This document shows, one piece after another, positions 14,492 to 24,478 of a stretch of DNA of 64,000 bases; positions within the stretch are counted from its first letter, which is position 1, and each line of letters begins with the position of its first letter. The DNA comes from an uncultured Flavihumibacter sp. GTDB lineage: Bacteria > Bacteroidota > Bacteroidia > Chitinophagales > Chitinophagaceae. The DNA is taken from NCBI GenBank assembly GCA_902168105.1, contig CABHOY010000015.1:1-64000 (forward strand), written 5' to 3'. Under the pieces are notes generated by a model. That model was given only the letters and a program-made list of their open reading frames with translations, was not told the DNA's origin and did no database searches. The position numbers and the translations under genes are program-made.

Positions 14492-16040
14492 CCCCGAAAG
14501 TAGCTGACACCCTCGTTGAAGAACTGGTCACCTGTACCGCCGGTGGATTCACATAGCCATAATTGTTCGGTAGCATTTCAAATGGAACTTCCTGCCGTTT
14601 CTGATTCCCACCTGTGATCAATGAAAGATCAATATAATAACCGCTGTTAGATTTATAACCCACTCCGCCGCTATAATAGGTCCGTGATCCATCAATAAGG
14701 CTTGTTTTATATGGGTTGCCATAATGGGCGAATCCTAGCCGTAAAGCATATAGCAGGTATTTCACTTCCGCGCCAACACGGAGATTGCCGGTGGTCTGGT
14801 AAGCTGCTTTTATCTGATCACTGTAGCGGCGGTTGTTTAGTGCATCTCCATATTTCACCTTCATGGAGCGATAATCGTTCAATTCGTAATCAGCACTGAT
14901 AAACCCATAAGGCAGGGTCGGATTGCCCGCCGTATTAAACAGCAACACAGCACTTGCGGTGGCTTTCCATGGGGTCCTTAGGCTGTAGTCGAGGTAATCT
15001 GCTTCCGATTGTGTGGTATCATCGATCATGTAAATAGTGGATGCCGTTACAACACCGGCCGACTTTGTATCGGTGACCATATCAGTTTGATATTCCCTAT
15101 TGACCCCGTACCAGGTAGGCGATTTAAGGGAGAGACCCAGGTTCAGCGGAACTATTGGTTTATATATACCGCCGAATTTCACGCTGACACCAATGCCGTT
15201 TATCTTCGTAGTTTGAGTTACCTGGAAATAATTGAGGTCAGCATGTACCGGATTGATATTCGTTTCCTTCCAGATATCCTGTTTGTTTTCGCTGATAAAA
15301 CCCATATTCAGGCTCCCCCCCAGCGATAACTTTTCACTATGCTGCTGACCAAATACAAGGGATAGTTCCGTTGTTCCTCCACGAGTAAGGATTTTATGGT
15401 ATTGATTTACAAGTATACTGTAGTCATCCGCTTCAGCTGCTGAAGTGAACTTATATAGACCGCCTATCGCGTATGGATTGATCAAATAAGTTTCATAAGC
15501 CAATGATGCCGTATGTCTGAGTGTAACATCCTGGTCGGTAGATAATAATACATCGGGATTGGTGACATTGGCATTGTCTGCCAGCATAAAATAATTAAGG
15601 GACTGGGATGAATTCGCAATGTTACCCTGATAGGTGACGTTTTCCCTGAAGTTATTCAGTCTGTTTACCCCCATCGCAAAGATCAGCGGATGCTCTTTTG
15701 TTTTACTGCGCATAACAATCGTAAAGTCATCCAGCTTGGGGCCGCCCCTTTTTGAGATGTCTTTATTACCCAGGTAATAATTGGCATTGTTAACGCGCTG
15801 GTAGCCAATAGAGATAGAAAGATCACTGTTACGGAAGAAGCCAGCTGCGGCAGGGTTCACATAAATGGCGGCTACTTCGCCTCCCAATGCGCCTACAGCA
15901 CCTCCGACCGCTTGTCCGCGGGCGCTTCCGGTAGATATATCGCTACTGTATCTTAATGCTTCCTGTATGGATTGGGCTGCAATGGGTCGTGTGATCGCCT
16001 GTGAGGCAAATGTCAGTAATAGAGCCAGTTTGTATTTCAT
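14481..16040 (-). CDS. FadL/PorV-like outer-membrane protein, copy 1
   Basis: The start at 16040 places a Sec signal (MKYKLALLLTFASQAIT...AQ) at the N-terminus; an ATG seven codons upstream is possible. The mature part begins with a helical hatch-like segment (SIQEALRYSSDISTGSARG, then AVGALGGEVAAIYVNPAAAG), typical of the OMPP1/FadL/PorV superfamily. A long beta-barrel with alternating aromatic strands follows, ending in the OMP-type final strand VSATFGVKF. It is a paralogue of the next gene (matching hatch, LSLGGSLNMG-type strands and final residues). Substrate unknown. It converges with miaA. Confidence 0.8.
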   Translation of the reverse strand: MKYKLALLLTFASQAITRPIAAQSIQEALRYSSDISTGSARGQAVGGAVGALGGEVAAIYVNPAAAGFFRNSDLSISIGYQRVNNANYYLGNKDISKRGGPKLDDFTIVMRSKTKEHPLIFAMGVNRLNNFRENVTYQGNIANSSQSLNYFMLADNANVTNPDVLLSTDQDVTLRHTASLAYETYLINPYAIGGLYKFTSAAEADDYSILVNQYHKILTRGGTTELSLVFGQQHSEKLSLGGSLNMGFISENKQDIWKETNINPVHADLNYFQVTQTTKINGIGVSVKFGGIYKPIVPLNLGLSLKSPTWYGVNREYQTDMVTDTKSAGVVTASTIYMIDDTTQSEADYLDYSLRTPWKATASAVLLFNTAGNPTLPYGFISADYELNDYRSMKVKYGDALNNRRYSDQIKAAYQTTGNLRVGAEVKYLLYALRLGFAHYGNPYKTSLIDGSRTYYSGGVGYKSNSGYYIDLSLITGGNQKRQEVPFEMLPNNYGYVNPPAVQVTSSSTRVSATFGVKF

Positions 16041-16100
16041 AGGTAGGTGTATAACCGGCACAAAAATAGAAAAAATTGAGCGGATCCGTTTTCCGCTTAT

Positions 16101-16134
16101 AAAAAGGGCGTCCGCTTTAGCAGACGCCCTTTTT
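16101..16134 (-). terminator. Terminator between the two outer-membrane paralogues
   Basis: A 12-bp perfect stem AAAAAGGGCGTC (16101-16112) / GACGCCCTTTTT (16123-16134), just past the stop of copy 2, with a T run on both strands. Confidence 0.88.
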
Positions 16135-16156
16135 ATGAATATGTTTGCAGGTCAGA

Positions 16157-17740
16157 TTAGAATTTCCAACCGAAAGTAGCATTGATATTTGCCTGTTTGC
16201 TGTTGATCTCCGCTGGAGCCGGTGTTGTGTAGTGGTCAGCCGGATCAGCATTGGAGGCCAGCTCGTAAGGCTGATTGGTGTAGGTATTGTTGCCATAAAC
16301 CAGGCCCAGGTCCATATAGAAACCACGGTTCCTGTAACCGATACCGCCGGTATAGTATTGACGTTTACCGTCTATCGCGCCATTTTTATATGGGCTGCCA
16401 TACAAGGCGTAACCTAGTCTGAAAGCAATTACATGCAACTTTAACTCTCCACCCACACGGATATTGGATGCCCCCTGGTAGGTATCTTTAATAGCATTAT
16501 TGCGCAGGTCAGAATCTTCCCTGTCGAAAGAGTTGTCGTTACGGAAACGCATTTTCATGGCAGCATAGTCCATGTACTCATAGTCGAAGGAAATAAAGCC
16601 GGTAGGCTTCCTGGTATCTGCAGAAGGAGCGAAGAGGTAAGTGGCGCTCAGTACTCCTTTCCATGGTGTTCTGATAGTGTATTTTGACTCGTCCTCGAAA
16701 CCGTCATTGGTATCGGTAGAAGAGAATGACAGCACGCCCAGGGTCTTGGTAGAAGTGGTCATGTCTGTTCTGTAAGTATCAGTAAAACTGATCCAGGAAG
16801 GAGAGTGGAAGGTGGCTCCCAGGCTGAAAGATTTTACTGGTCTGTAAATACCACCTATTTTCAGATTGATACCTGTTCCTTCAGATCTTAAGCTTTCGGT
16901 AACGTCAAAGCTGTTCAGGTCTGTATTAGCGGTATTCAGATTTGTTTCTTTCCAGGTCCTTGAGTTTTTGAAGGTCATGGTCGGAATATTCACACTACCA
17001 CCCAGGTACAATTTGTCGTCATAGTTGGCGGCGAAAGCAAATGCTACATCATAAGCGCCACCTTTAGAATCGATGATGCTTTCCTGTTTTACATTGATAC
17101 TACGGTCTACTGCCTGTGCTGCAGAGAAAAAGAAGCCGTCAGGTTGCCCGTTGTCCAGATAGGGAGATATAAGCCCTGTCTGATAAGCCAGTGCAGAAGT
17201 ATGGGCCAGGGAGCCGATAGTCTGGCTACCTCCCAGCTGTTCGTCCGGATCGGTAACACCTGCCGCTTCAGCATCCAGGTAATAGTTCAATGAAAGGGAA
17301 GAGCTGTTGTTATTGCCTGTATAATAGGTCCGCTGATTGTAGTTCTGTGTACGGTTCAGACCCAGTCCGAAGCTGAAGTTCTGCCATTTGCTGTCCGGTC
17401 TCTTTCTTTTGCCACCGAAGATCAGTGTCAGATTGGAAATAAGCGGGATGAACTTATTGTCATCAGCTTTTGTATTCAGGTATGTTCCGGTATTGGAAAT
17501 ATTCTGCAAACCAACAGTAAAGGAAAAATCATTTGTTCTGAAAAAACCGAGTCCCGCCGGATTAACGTACAGGGAAGATGCTTCTCCACCTAATGCACCT
17601 AAAGCGCCGCCTACTGATTGTCCTCTTGTTGTACCTGAAGGGGATGTTGTGCTGAATCGTAACGCATCTTCTATCGTCTGTGCATGCAGGGATAAGCAAG
17701 TTCCTGACAATGCCATGGCGAACACCATTCTTTTAATCAT
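16157..17740 (-). CDS. FadL/PorV-like outer-membrane protein, copy 2
   Basis: 527 residues with a signal peptide (MIKRMVFAMALSGTCLSLHAQ). The hatch motif TIEDALRFSTTSPSGTTRG, then GGALGALGGEASSLYVNPAG, is nearly the same as copy 1, and the C-terminus again ends with ANINATFGWKF. The barrel carries many Thr/Asn/Tyr-rich strands. The protein is inserted in the outer membrane, probably through BAM given the terminal aromatic residue. Copy 1 lies downstream on the same strand but a terminator separates them, so they are probably expressed independently. Likely an old tandem duplication. Confidence 0.82.
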   Translation of the reverse strand: MIKRMVFAMALSGTCLSLHAQTIEDALRFSTTSPSGTTRGQSVGGALGALGGEASSLYVNPAGLGFFRTNDFSFTVGLQNISNTGTYLNTKADDNKFIPLISNLTLIFGGKRKRPDSKWQNFSFGLGLNRTQNYNQRTYYTGNNNSSSLSLNYYLDAEAAGVTDPDEQLGGSQTIGSLAHTSALAYQTGLISPYLDNGQPDGFFFSAAQAVDRSINVKQESIIDSKGGAYDVAFAFAANYDDKLYLGGSVNIPTMTFKNSRTWKETNLNTANTDLNSFDVTESLRSEGTGINLKIGGIYRPVKSFSLGATFHSPSWISFTDTYRTDMTTSTKTLGVLSFSSTDTNDGFEDESKYTIRTPWKGVLSATYLFAPSADTRKPTGFISFDYEYMDYAAMKMRFRNDNSFDREDSDLRNNAIKDTYQGASNIRVGGELKLHVIAFRLGYALYGSPYKNGAIDGKRQYYTGGIGYRNRGFYMDLGLVYGNNTYTNQPYELASNADPADHYTTPAPAEINSKQANINATFGWKF

Positions 17741-17823
17741 ATAGTAGAATTAAGGGTTAAAAAATACCCTGGCTTTTGACCAGGGTACATTTTTAGAATA
17801 TCAATGATCAAATCATTTAAGAA

Positions 17824-18861
17824 TTAATTCCTTCCTCTTCCGCCGCCTGTACGACCACCGCCGCCGCCGGAACCACCACTGCTACCGCCGCTGGATCTTG
17901 GCGTATAGGATGGGGATGGAGATGGTGTGAAAGAACGTTGTGGTTGTTGCTGCGCTGGTTGGAAAGACCTTGTAGGAGGACGACTGATCGTACCACCACT
18001 ATTACGGCCACCGCCATCGCTTCCAACAGGACGTTCGCCTGCAGCAGGAGTAAATGAACGTCTAGGTGTGTAGTAACCATCACCGTTGTTCCTGCCGCCG
18101 CCAGTAGTTGGACGTTCTACCACACGGCCACCCGGATTAGGATTGGTACCTATATTCCTTCTGGAAGGCGTATAGTCTGTTCTTGTTGTACGGCCACCTG
18201 GATTAGGATTGGTACCAACTACTCTGCCACCAGGATAGGAAGTTCCGAAGCTGCCACGTGTACGACGTCCCGGAGTTGAATAGCCATAGTAGCCACCGTG
18301 ACCACCAGGATATCCGTAGTAACCGCCTGGGTATCCACCATAGTACCAGGAGTTATAACCCCAACCGGTATACCATGGGTTGTATCCCCAACCGCCGCCG
18401 TAATATGGGCTACCCCAGCCATAACCGAAGCCTATGCTAAGAGAAGGGCCCCAGAAAGAACTATAGTAAGGAGAACCCCAGCCGTAACCGAAGCCACTAC
18501 CGTAACCGAAGCCGCCACCATAGTAACTGTTCATCCCCCAGCCGCTACCGTAGTAAGGGCTGCCGTAAGCGCCGGAATATACATTTGGCGAATAATAAGC
18601 ACCTGAATAGTTGCTATTAAAAAGATTTATACGACGTGAATAATCTCCTTGATCCTCATCGTCGTAGGTAACATATGTACCCTCATCTCCCGCATCAGTA
18701 GCATTAACGTTATCGTTATTTTGATTATTGCTTGCAGCATAGCTGGGTTTAACGTGCGGAGAGTAATAGACATCGTCCGGTGTCTGGGTTGTTTTATATG
18801 CTGAAGAGCAACTGTTTAAAACAAACAGTGCTAACACAGCGAGGTATGGAACTGATTTCAT
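17824..18861 (-). CDS. Gly/Tyr/Ser-rich low-complexity lipoprotein
   Basis: 345 residues. The signal MKSVPYLAVLALFVLNSCSS carries a lipobox (LNSC), so it is membrane-anchored. Residues 22-75 are hydrophilic and acidic. Residues 85-200 consist of GYG, SPYYG and GWG-type repeats. The last 140 residues are Arg/Gly/Pro/Ser-rich with two copies of NPNPGGR and an RTGGGRGRN end. There is no enzymatic motif. The two-part architecture (aromatic Gly/Tyr-rich, then Arg/Gly-rich) is like disordered, phase-separating proteins and some surface adhesins, but function is not established. It sits between the outer-membrane paralogues and proS. Confidence 0.8.
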   Translation of the reverse strand: MKSVPYLAVLALFVLNSCSSAYKTTQTPDDVYYSPHVKPSYAASNNQNNDNVNATDAGDEGTYVTYDDEDQGDYSRRINLFNSNYSGAYYSPNVYSGAYGSPYYGSGWGMNSYYGGGFGYGSGFGYGWGSPYYSSFWGPSLSIGFGYGWGSPYYGGGWGYNPWYTGWGYNSWYYGGYPGGYYGYPGGHGGYYGYSTPGRRTRGSFGTSYPGGRVVGTNPNPGGRTTRTDYTPSRRNIGTNPNPGGRVVERPTTGGGRNNGDGYYTPRRSFTPAAGERPVGSDGGGRNSGGTISRPPTRSFQPAQQQPQRSFTPSPSPSYTPRSSGGSSGGSGGGGGRTGGGRGRN

Positions 18862-19105
18862 TGTCGGAATTTTTAGCCTGATTTCTATAGTAAATTTACA
18901 CTATTTTTAACTCAAAGAAAGGTTAATGCTACAATAATATCTAGCCACTCATAATATTTTACCAAACTATTTGCACGTTTCTGATTTTCATGTAGGTTTG
19001 TGACATTTACCTTTTGATAATATATCCAGTACAAATATTAAGCCAAATTCAGATTTGTTTTATAGTATATGTACCGGCCTAGATTTTAAATATTTCAATT
19101 TTTAT

Positions 19106-20581
19106 ATGAGTAAAGAGATCACAGCCCGTTCTGAAGATTATTCACAATGGTATAATGATTTGGTTCTGAAAGGAGGATTGGCAGACTATTCTGCGGTGAA
19201 GGGATGTATGGTGATCAAACCATACGGTTTTGCACTTTGGGAAGGCATGAGAGACGTGCTTGACAAAAAATTCAAAGACACCGGACACCAGAACGCGTAT
19301 TTTCCCTTATTCATCCCCAAAAGCTTTCTAAGTAAAGAAGAAGATCATATCGAAGGGTTCGCAAAAGAATGTGCCGTAGTAACACACCACCGTCTTATGA
19401 AGAATCCGAACGGTAAAGGTGTTGTGGTCGACCCTACCGCTAAACTGGAAGAAGAACTGATCGTTCGTCCTACTTCCGAAACGATCATCTGGAATACATA
19501 TAAAGACTGGATACAGTCTTACCGCGACCTGCCGCTGCTCATCAACCAGTGGGCAAACGTTGTACGCTGGGAAATGCGTACCCGTCTGTTCCTGCGTACA
19601 GCTGAATTCCTCTGGCAGGAAGGGCATACTGCACACGCTACTGCTGAAGAGGCGATTGCCGAAACAGAACAGATGCTGGAAGTATATGCCGACTTTGCAG
19701 AAAACTATATGGCTATGCCGGTAGTAAGAGGGGTGAAATCTCCTGCCGAGCGTTTTGCAGGTGCTATCGACACTTACTGTATCGAAGCACTGATGCAGGA
19801 TGGTAAAGCACTGCAGGCAGGTACTTCCCATTTCCTGGGACAAAACTTCGCCAAGGCTTTTGACGTACAGTTCTCCAATAAAGAGAATAAACTGGAATAT
19901 GTATGGGCTACCTCCTGGGGCGTGTCCACCCGTCTGATCGGTGCTTTGGTAATGGCGCACAGTGATGACGATGGCCTGATCCTGCCTCCGCGCATCGCTC
20001 CTTTACAGGTAGTGATCGTGCCTATCTATAAAGGTGACGAGCAGAAGGCTAAGATCGATGCTAAAGTAAATGAGATCATCGGCGAGTTAAAGAAAGCCGG
20101 TATCCGTGTGAAATATGATGATTCCGATAACGCCCGTCCGGGATGGAAATTTGCGGAATATGAGATGAAAGGCGTTCCTGTACGTATAGCGCTGGGTGCC
20201 CGTGACCTGGAAAACAATGTTGCTGAAGTAGCACGCCGCGATACGAAAACAAAAGAAAGCCTGCCACTGGATGGTCTGGCTGAACGTATAGGTACACTGC
20301 TGGAAGATATTCAACAGCAGATGTATAACAAAGCGCTGACCTTCAGAGATGAGCACATCACACCGGCTGATACCATCGAAGAGTTTGAGCGCCTGCTCGA
20401 AGAGAAAGGCGGATTTATCTCTGCTCACTGGGATGGCACCACCGAAACAGAAGAAAAGATCAAGGAGCGCACCAAAGCAACGATCCGTTGCATACCTTTA
20501 AACAATAAACAGGAGGCGGGTGCCTGTATCCTTACAGGTAAACCTTCTACGCAAAGGGTTTTATTCGCCCGTGCATATTAA
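19106..20581 (+). CDS. proS: Prolyl-tRNA synthetase, short (archaeal/eukaryotic-like) type
   Basis: The ATG at 19106 ([20 protein letters not shown]) is preferred to the frame opening at 19055, whose extra 17 residues do not look like ProS. Length is 491 residues. It carries class II motifs: [63 protein letters not shown] (motif 2) and the motif 3 region [15 protein letters not shown], followed by an anticodon-binding domain and a C-terminal zinc-type domain. There is no editing insertion. A terminator follows at 20591-20628. Confidence 0.95.
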   Translation: MSKEITARSEDYSQWYNDLVLKGGLADYSAVKGCMVIKPYGFALWEGMRDVLDKKFKDTGHQNAYFPLFIPKSFLSKEEDHIEGFAKECAVVTHHRLMKNPNGKGVVVDPTAKLEEELIVRPTSETIIWNTYKDWIQSYRDLPLLINQWANVVRWEMRTRLFLRTAEFLWQEGHTAHATAEEAIAETEQMLEVYADFAENYMAMPVVRGVKSPAERFAGAIDTYCIEALMQDGKALQAGTSHFLGQNFAKAFDVQFSNKENKLEYVWATSWGVSTRLIGALVMAHSDDDGLILPPRIAPLQVVIVPIYKGDEQKAKIDAKVNEIIGELKKAGIRVKYDDSDNARPGWKFAEYEMKGVPVRIALGARDLENNVAEVARRDTKTKESLPLDGLAERIGTLLEDIQQQMYNKALTFRDEHITPADTIEEFERLLEEKGGFISAHWDGTTETEEKIKERTKATIRCIPLNNKQEAGACILTGKPSTQRVLFARAY

Positions 20582-20590
20582 CAAGACTTG

Positions 20591-20628
20591 CCGGTAGTGC
20601 CAGCCAGATAACAGTTGGCACTACCCGG
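20591..20628 (+). terminator. Terminator of proS
   Basis: Arms CCGGTAGTGCCA (20591-20602) and TGGCACTACCCGG (20616-20628) pair with a single bulged base, followed by TTTTATT. Confidence 0.8.
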
Positions 20629-20660
20629 TTTTATTCTCAACAATCCGATCCATCATCTTA

Positions 20661-23588
20661 ATGCCTAAGGTCCGTTATATATTCTTATGGTGGATGCTAA
20701 TGGTTCTGAGCACAGGCAGCAATGCCATCGCCCAGGGGCTGATGATCCGTAATTATAATGTAAAAGACGGTCTGGCAAATGCTACGGTCTACGCTGCCGT
20801 GCAGGATAAAGAAGGATTTATCTGGTTTTCTACTCCCACCGGCGTCAGCAAATTCGATGGCAAACGCTTTCGCAACTATTCTAAAAAAGACGGCCTTACA
20901 GACAATGATGTTGTAAAACTCTCAGCCGATTCAAAAGGGCGCGTCTGGTTTTCTACACTTAATGGGTTGCCCTCATTTTTCTGGAATTATACCATTCATA
21001 CCGGGCAGAATGATTCGTCTTTGCATGTAGATGCCCGCGGACAGTACATGCAGTATATGTTTGAGGATTATGCCGGTTTCATCTGGTTCCTGAATACCGA
21101 CAACCGTATCATTCAATACAGTGGCAAAAAAACTACTTACGATAAACTCGGCGCCCTTCGCACCGACCTGTTCTACTTCCTTCGTAACGATACCATTTTT
21201 AAACCCCTGCAGCCGTACTTTAACCTGGCTGAACTAAAAGATATCAATAACCCCGATCAGAAGATATTCGGTGTGTGCCCGTTCCCCCTGGATAAGGCCT
21301 CTATACAACGTACCCGGAAGCATCCGGTGATAATAGTGGATAATTCCCTCTATACTTACAGCAACAAGGAAGCAGTTTGCTTTTTCAGAGGAACAGACTG
21401 GGGCATCAGAGATGAGATCAGTAATATCTGTATCGACAATGATAACCTTTGGATAGGTACCCCCAGAGCACTGTACTATCTGAAAGGATTCTTCCATGGA
21501 GAGAAAAAGCCCATCAAACTGTTACAGAACCACTATATCACATCCCTGCTTAAAGACAGGGATGGTAATATCTGGATCACAACATTCGGAGACGGTGTTT
21601 ATAATATCCCTTACAAAAACTTCTATTTTAACTATCTCGACAATACGAACGGACTGTACTCGCACTCTATCTTCAGCATTTCGAAAGATCAGCGGACCGG
21701 TACATTGCTGATAGGACAGAATGCCGGCGTACTGAACACGATAGACAGCAGTAACAGGATCCGCCAGTTTAACCTGGACACGACCAGCGGGAGGAACAGT
21801 ATACTGAGTATCCTTCCGTATAAGCCGAACGAAATGCTGATAGGCGCTGATAACGGTCTTTTCCTGTTTAATACTGCCCTGCAAAAGGCATCGCTGCTGA
21901 AGCCTGTGAAGTCATTGAAGGATGTAGATATCAGCCCTAAAGGGAAAATAAGGGTGGTGACCAAAGACCAGGTGATCTGTGATGATTATAGTGTGAAAGT
22001 AGAAGATGATCTGATCACTTCCATTACAAGTATCAATGATTCCGCCTATTACGTTGGCACCAGTGCCGGACTGCTGTATGGCAATGACATTTCACGTGCG
22101 TTAAGGATACCAGGTAAAGACTCCGCCCTGCACAGAAGCGTCAAAGATCTGAAGTGGGTGGATGGAGATCTCTGGATAGGCACCAGTGATCACGGGATAT
22201 ATGTCCTGAGGGATAACCGGGTGATCAAACACCTGAGTACCGCAGATAAACTTGTTAGTGACATCTGCCAGCAGCTGTATTATGATGGTATTGGACGCTT
22301 ATATGTCGCTACCAATAAGGGCGTTTCCGTTATTGACGTCAAAACGAAGACCCTCATACGGAATATTACGTCCAATGATGGCCTGATGAGCGATGATACC
22401 CGCAGTGTTTATTATCAGAAGGGCATTTTATATATCGCTACTTCTAACGGGCTGAGTTATTTCAACGATGCAAAGATGCCGGTAGATACGGTCCCCCCGG
22501 CTATTTACCTGAATCACGTACGGTATGGCGACAGCACCTATCTGCCAGGTAAACAGTTTGTGCTGATGTACCAGCGGAAGGCCTCTTTTGAGGTGGAATT
22601 CGGCGCAATAGCCTACGATCTGCCAGAATTAGTAGAGTACCAGTACAACTTTTCTAGTGATACTTCAAGTGGTTGGATCACTACAATGTCTAATATCGTA
22701 CCTTTCCCCGACCTGCAGCCGGATAGCTATCAACTGCAGATCAGGGCCAGGAAATATAGAAGTAACTGGAGCCAGCCGGTGATCATTACCGTTACTATCC
22801 TGCCACGCTGGTACCAGCAATGGTGGGCGCGGGGAATAGTCATCATGCTGGGATTAATGCTGGTGGCATTTGTACTGAGAGATGTGATCAGGAGGATACA
22901 GCACGCGGAAATGAGAAAGACGGAGTATAACCGGCGGATCGCGGAACTGGAAGCCAAAGCGCTGACAAACCAGATGAACCCTCATTTCATTTTCAACTCA
23001 CTGAACTCTGTGCAGCACCTGATCATGGAAAAAGAGGAGAAACAAGCGCTGAACTTCCTGGCAGATTTCGCCACCCTGATGCGCCAGATGCTAAACAACT
23101 CCAGGAAGTCGTTCATTTCCCTGGAAGAAGAGATTGCCTTCCTGACAAGGTATATCGAATTGGAGAAGATCCGTTTCGCCAATGTGTTTACCTACGAATT
23201 TGTATTACAGGATGACCTGAAAGATTATACGATCTATATACCGCCCATGATTATTCAGCCGATTGTCGAAAACGCCATCAAACACGGACTGGCTCCGAAA
23301 AATGGCAGTGGCCGACTGGAAGTGAAACTGACACTCCGTGAAGATATGTTGTACTGCTCTGTCGATGATGACGGGATCGGGTGGGAACGTGCAAATGAGA
23401 TCAAAAGCGGCCGCCTCGTAAGGCATGAATCCACCGCTTTGAGTGTGATTAGGGAAAGGTTGCAGATTATAAAATCTTTTAATGGAAATGTTGGAAAGTT
23501 AGAAATTATTGATAAATTTAAGTCTGGTTTCGGCAATAAGGAGGGTACCCTGGTTGAAATTCTGATTCCCATTGTTAAGATGTTATGA
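20661..23588 (+). CDS. LytS-type sensor histidine kinase with beta-propeller and Y_Y_Y sensor
   Basis: 975 residues. Signal peptide (ending NAIAQG near residue 26), then a large periplasmic region of propeller repeats (DKEGFIWFSTPTGVSKFDG, DSKGRVWFSTLNGL, DRDGNIWITTFGDGVY) to about residue 600. A Y_Y_Y-type strand domain (to about 710) is followed by one membrane span (GIVIMLGLMLVAFVLRDVI, about 720-740). The cytosolic part has the LytS-family His box NQMNPHFIFNSLNSVQHL, the N box QPIVENAIKHGL and a G box VDDDGIGW. It autophosphorylates on the box His and should phosphorylate the LytTR protein encoded next, whose ATG overlaps this stop (ATGA). The stimulus is probably periplasmic but unknown. 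Confidence 0.92.
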   Translation: MPKVRYIFLWWMLMVLSTGSNAIAQGLMIRNYNVKDGLANATVYAAVQDKEGFIWFSTPTGVSKFDGKRFRNYSKKDGLTDNDVVKLSADSKGRVWFSTLNGLPSFFWNYTIHTGQNDSSLHVDARGQYMQYMFEDYAGFIWFLNTDNRIIQYSGKKTTYDKLGALRTDLFYFLRNDTIFKPLQPYFNLAELKDINNPDQKIFGVCPFPLDKASIQRTRKHPVIIVDNSLYTYSNKEAVCFFRGTDWGIRDEISNICIDNDNLWIGTPRALYYLKGFFHGEKKPIKLLQNHYITSLLKDRDGNIWITTFGDGVYNIPYKNFYFNYLDNTNGLYSHSIFSISKDQRTGTLLIGQNAGVLNTIDSSNRIRQFNLDTTSGRNSILSILPYKPNEMLIGADNGLFLFNTALQKASLLKPVKSLKDVDISPKGKIRVVTKDQVICDDYSVKVEDDLITSITSINDSAYYVGTSAGLLYGNDISRALRIPGKDSALHRSVKDLKWVDGDLWIGTSDHGIYVLRDNRVIKHLSTADKLVSDICQQLYYDGIGRLYVATNKGVSVIDVKTKTLIRNITSNDGLMSDDTRSVYYQKGILYIATSNGLSYFNDAKMPVDTVPPAIYLNHVRYGDSTYLPGKQFVLMYQRKASFEVEFGAIAYDLPELVEYQYNFSSDTSSGWITTMSNIVPFPDLQPDSYQLQIRARKYRSNWSQPVIITVTILPRWYQQWWARGIVIMLGLMLVAFVLRDVIRRIQHAEMRKTEYNRRIAELEAKALTNQMNPHFIFNSLNSVQHLIMEKEEKQALNFLADFATLMRQMLNNSRKSFISLEEEIAFLTRYIELEKIRFANVFTYEFVLQDDLKDYTIYIPPMIIQPIVENAIKHGLAPKNGSGRLEVKLTLREDMLYCSVDDDGIGWERANEIKSGRLVRHESTALSVIRERLQIIKSFNGNVGKLEIIDKFKSGFGNKEGTLVEILIPIVKML

Positions 23589-24346
23589 GTAATATAAAAG
23601 CTGCGATCGTAGACGATGAAGTCCGCAACATCCATATTTTGCGAAATATTCTGGAAAATTACTGTAAAGATGTTACGGTAGCAGGGGAGGCGCAGAACAT
23701 TCATGACGCGGCGGAAATGATCAAGAACACCCAGATAGACGTCTTGTTTCTGGATATTGAAATGCCGCCCCATAATGGTTTCCAGTTACTGGAAATGTTC
23801 CCTGTGTTGAACTTCGAAGTGATCTTCATTACAGCCTTTCAGGAATATGCATTGCAGGCGATCAAATTTGCTGCATTAGATTATCTGCTCAAACCTATTA
23901 AGGTTAGTGAGGTAGAAGATGCTTTGGAAAAAGTGAAGAAGAGCAAAAAAGGCCGCCTGAACGAACTCGCTTCCATCCTTAAGGATTACGTTAAGAACAA
24001 TGACAACGCTTTCTCTAAGATAGTTATCCCCGTAAATGACGGATACAACGTTATCGATCTGAAAGACATCATTTACTGCGAAGCATTTGACAGCTATACC
24101 AAGATACAGCTGATCAACAACGTGTCACACCTGATCTCCAAATCATTGAAAGAATATGAAGAGATGTTGTCTGATAAGGGCTTCTATCGCGTACATAAGT
24201 CCTTCCTGATCAATATCCACCATATCGTCAAGATCATAAAAGGTCTGGGTACTGCTGTTGTAATGAGCGATCAGAAAAACATCCCTATTTCTTCCCGTAA
24301 GAAAGATGAGTTCTTCGCGCAATTGAAAGGGGTGATCAATTTATAA
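23585..24346 (+). CDS. LytTR-family response regulator
   Basis: 253 residues. The receiver domain (1-120) has the acidic pocket VDDE (D10, D11), the phosphoacceptor D57 in VLFLDIEMPPHNG, and the conserved Lys in DYLLKPIKV. The C-terminal LytTR DNA-binding domain (about 145-250) shows IIYCEAFDSYTKIQL, KSLKEYEEML and FYRVHKSFLINIHHIVKI. It is coupled to the sensor kinase by an ATGA overlap. Target genes are not evident in the window. LytTR proteins bind promoter direct repeats as dimers (family knowledge). Confidence 0.95.
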   Translation: MSNIKAAIVDDEVRNIHILRNILENYCKDVTVAGEAQNIHDAAEMIKNTQIDVLFLDIEMPPHNGFQLLEMFPVLNFEVIFITAFQEYALQAIKFAALDYLLKPIKVSEVEDALEKVKKSKKGRLNELASILKDYVKNNDNAFSKIVIPVNDGYNVIDLKDIIYCEAFDSYTKIQLINNVSHLISKSLKEYEEMLSDKGFYRVHKSFLINIHHIVKIIKGLGTAVVMSDQKNIPISSRKKDEFFAQLKGVINL

Positions 24347-24420
24347 GCACGACGATTTATTCAAAATACTACCGCCGCCGCAAAGGGGGCTTTTGGCATT
24401 TTATAGCATTTATAGAAAAA

Positions 24421-24450
24421 AGAAAGCCCCGGTGTTAGCCGGGGCCTTCT
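24421..24450 (-). terminator. Terminator of the DegP gene (may also serve the LytTR operon)
   Basis: Arms AGAAAGCCCCGG and CCGGGGCCTTCT pair with one G-T wobble around a short loop. A long T run follows on the minus strand, 30 bases past the DegP stop. It lies between convergent genes. Confidence 0.82.
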
Positions 24451-24478
24451 TTCTCTAACCTATAAACCTATATGAATC

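Noticed and set aside
17817..18606. Frames inside the Gly/Tyr-rich lipoprotein gene on both strands
   Set aside because: Repetitive GGX codons keep other frames open; they have repetitive composition with no signal or domain.
19328..19960. 210-residue minus-strand frame within proS
   Set aside because: Antisense to catalytic motifs of prolyl-tRNA synthetase; no start context.
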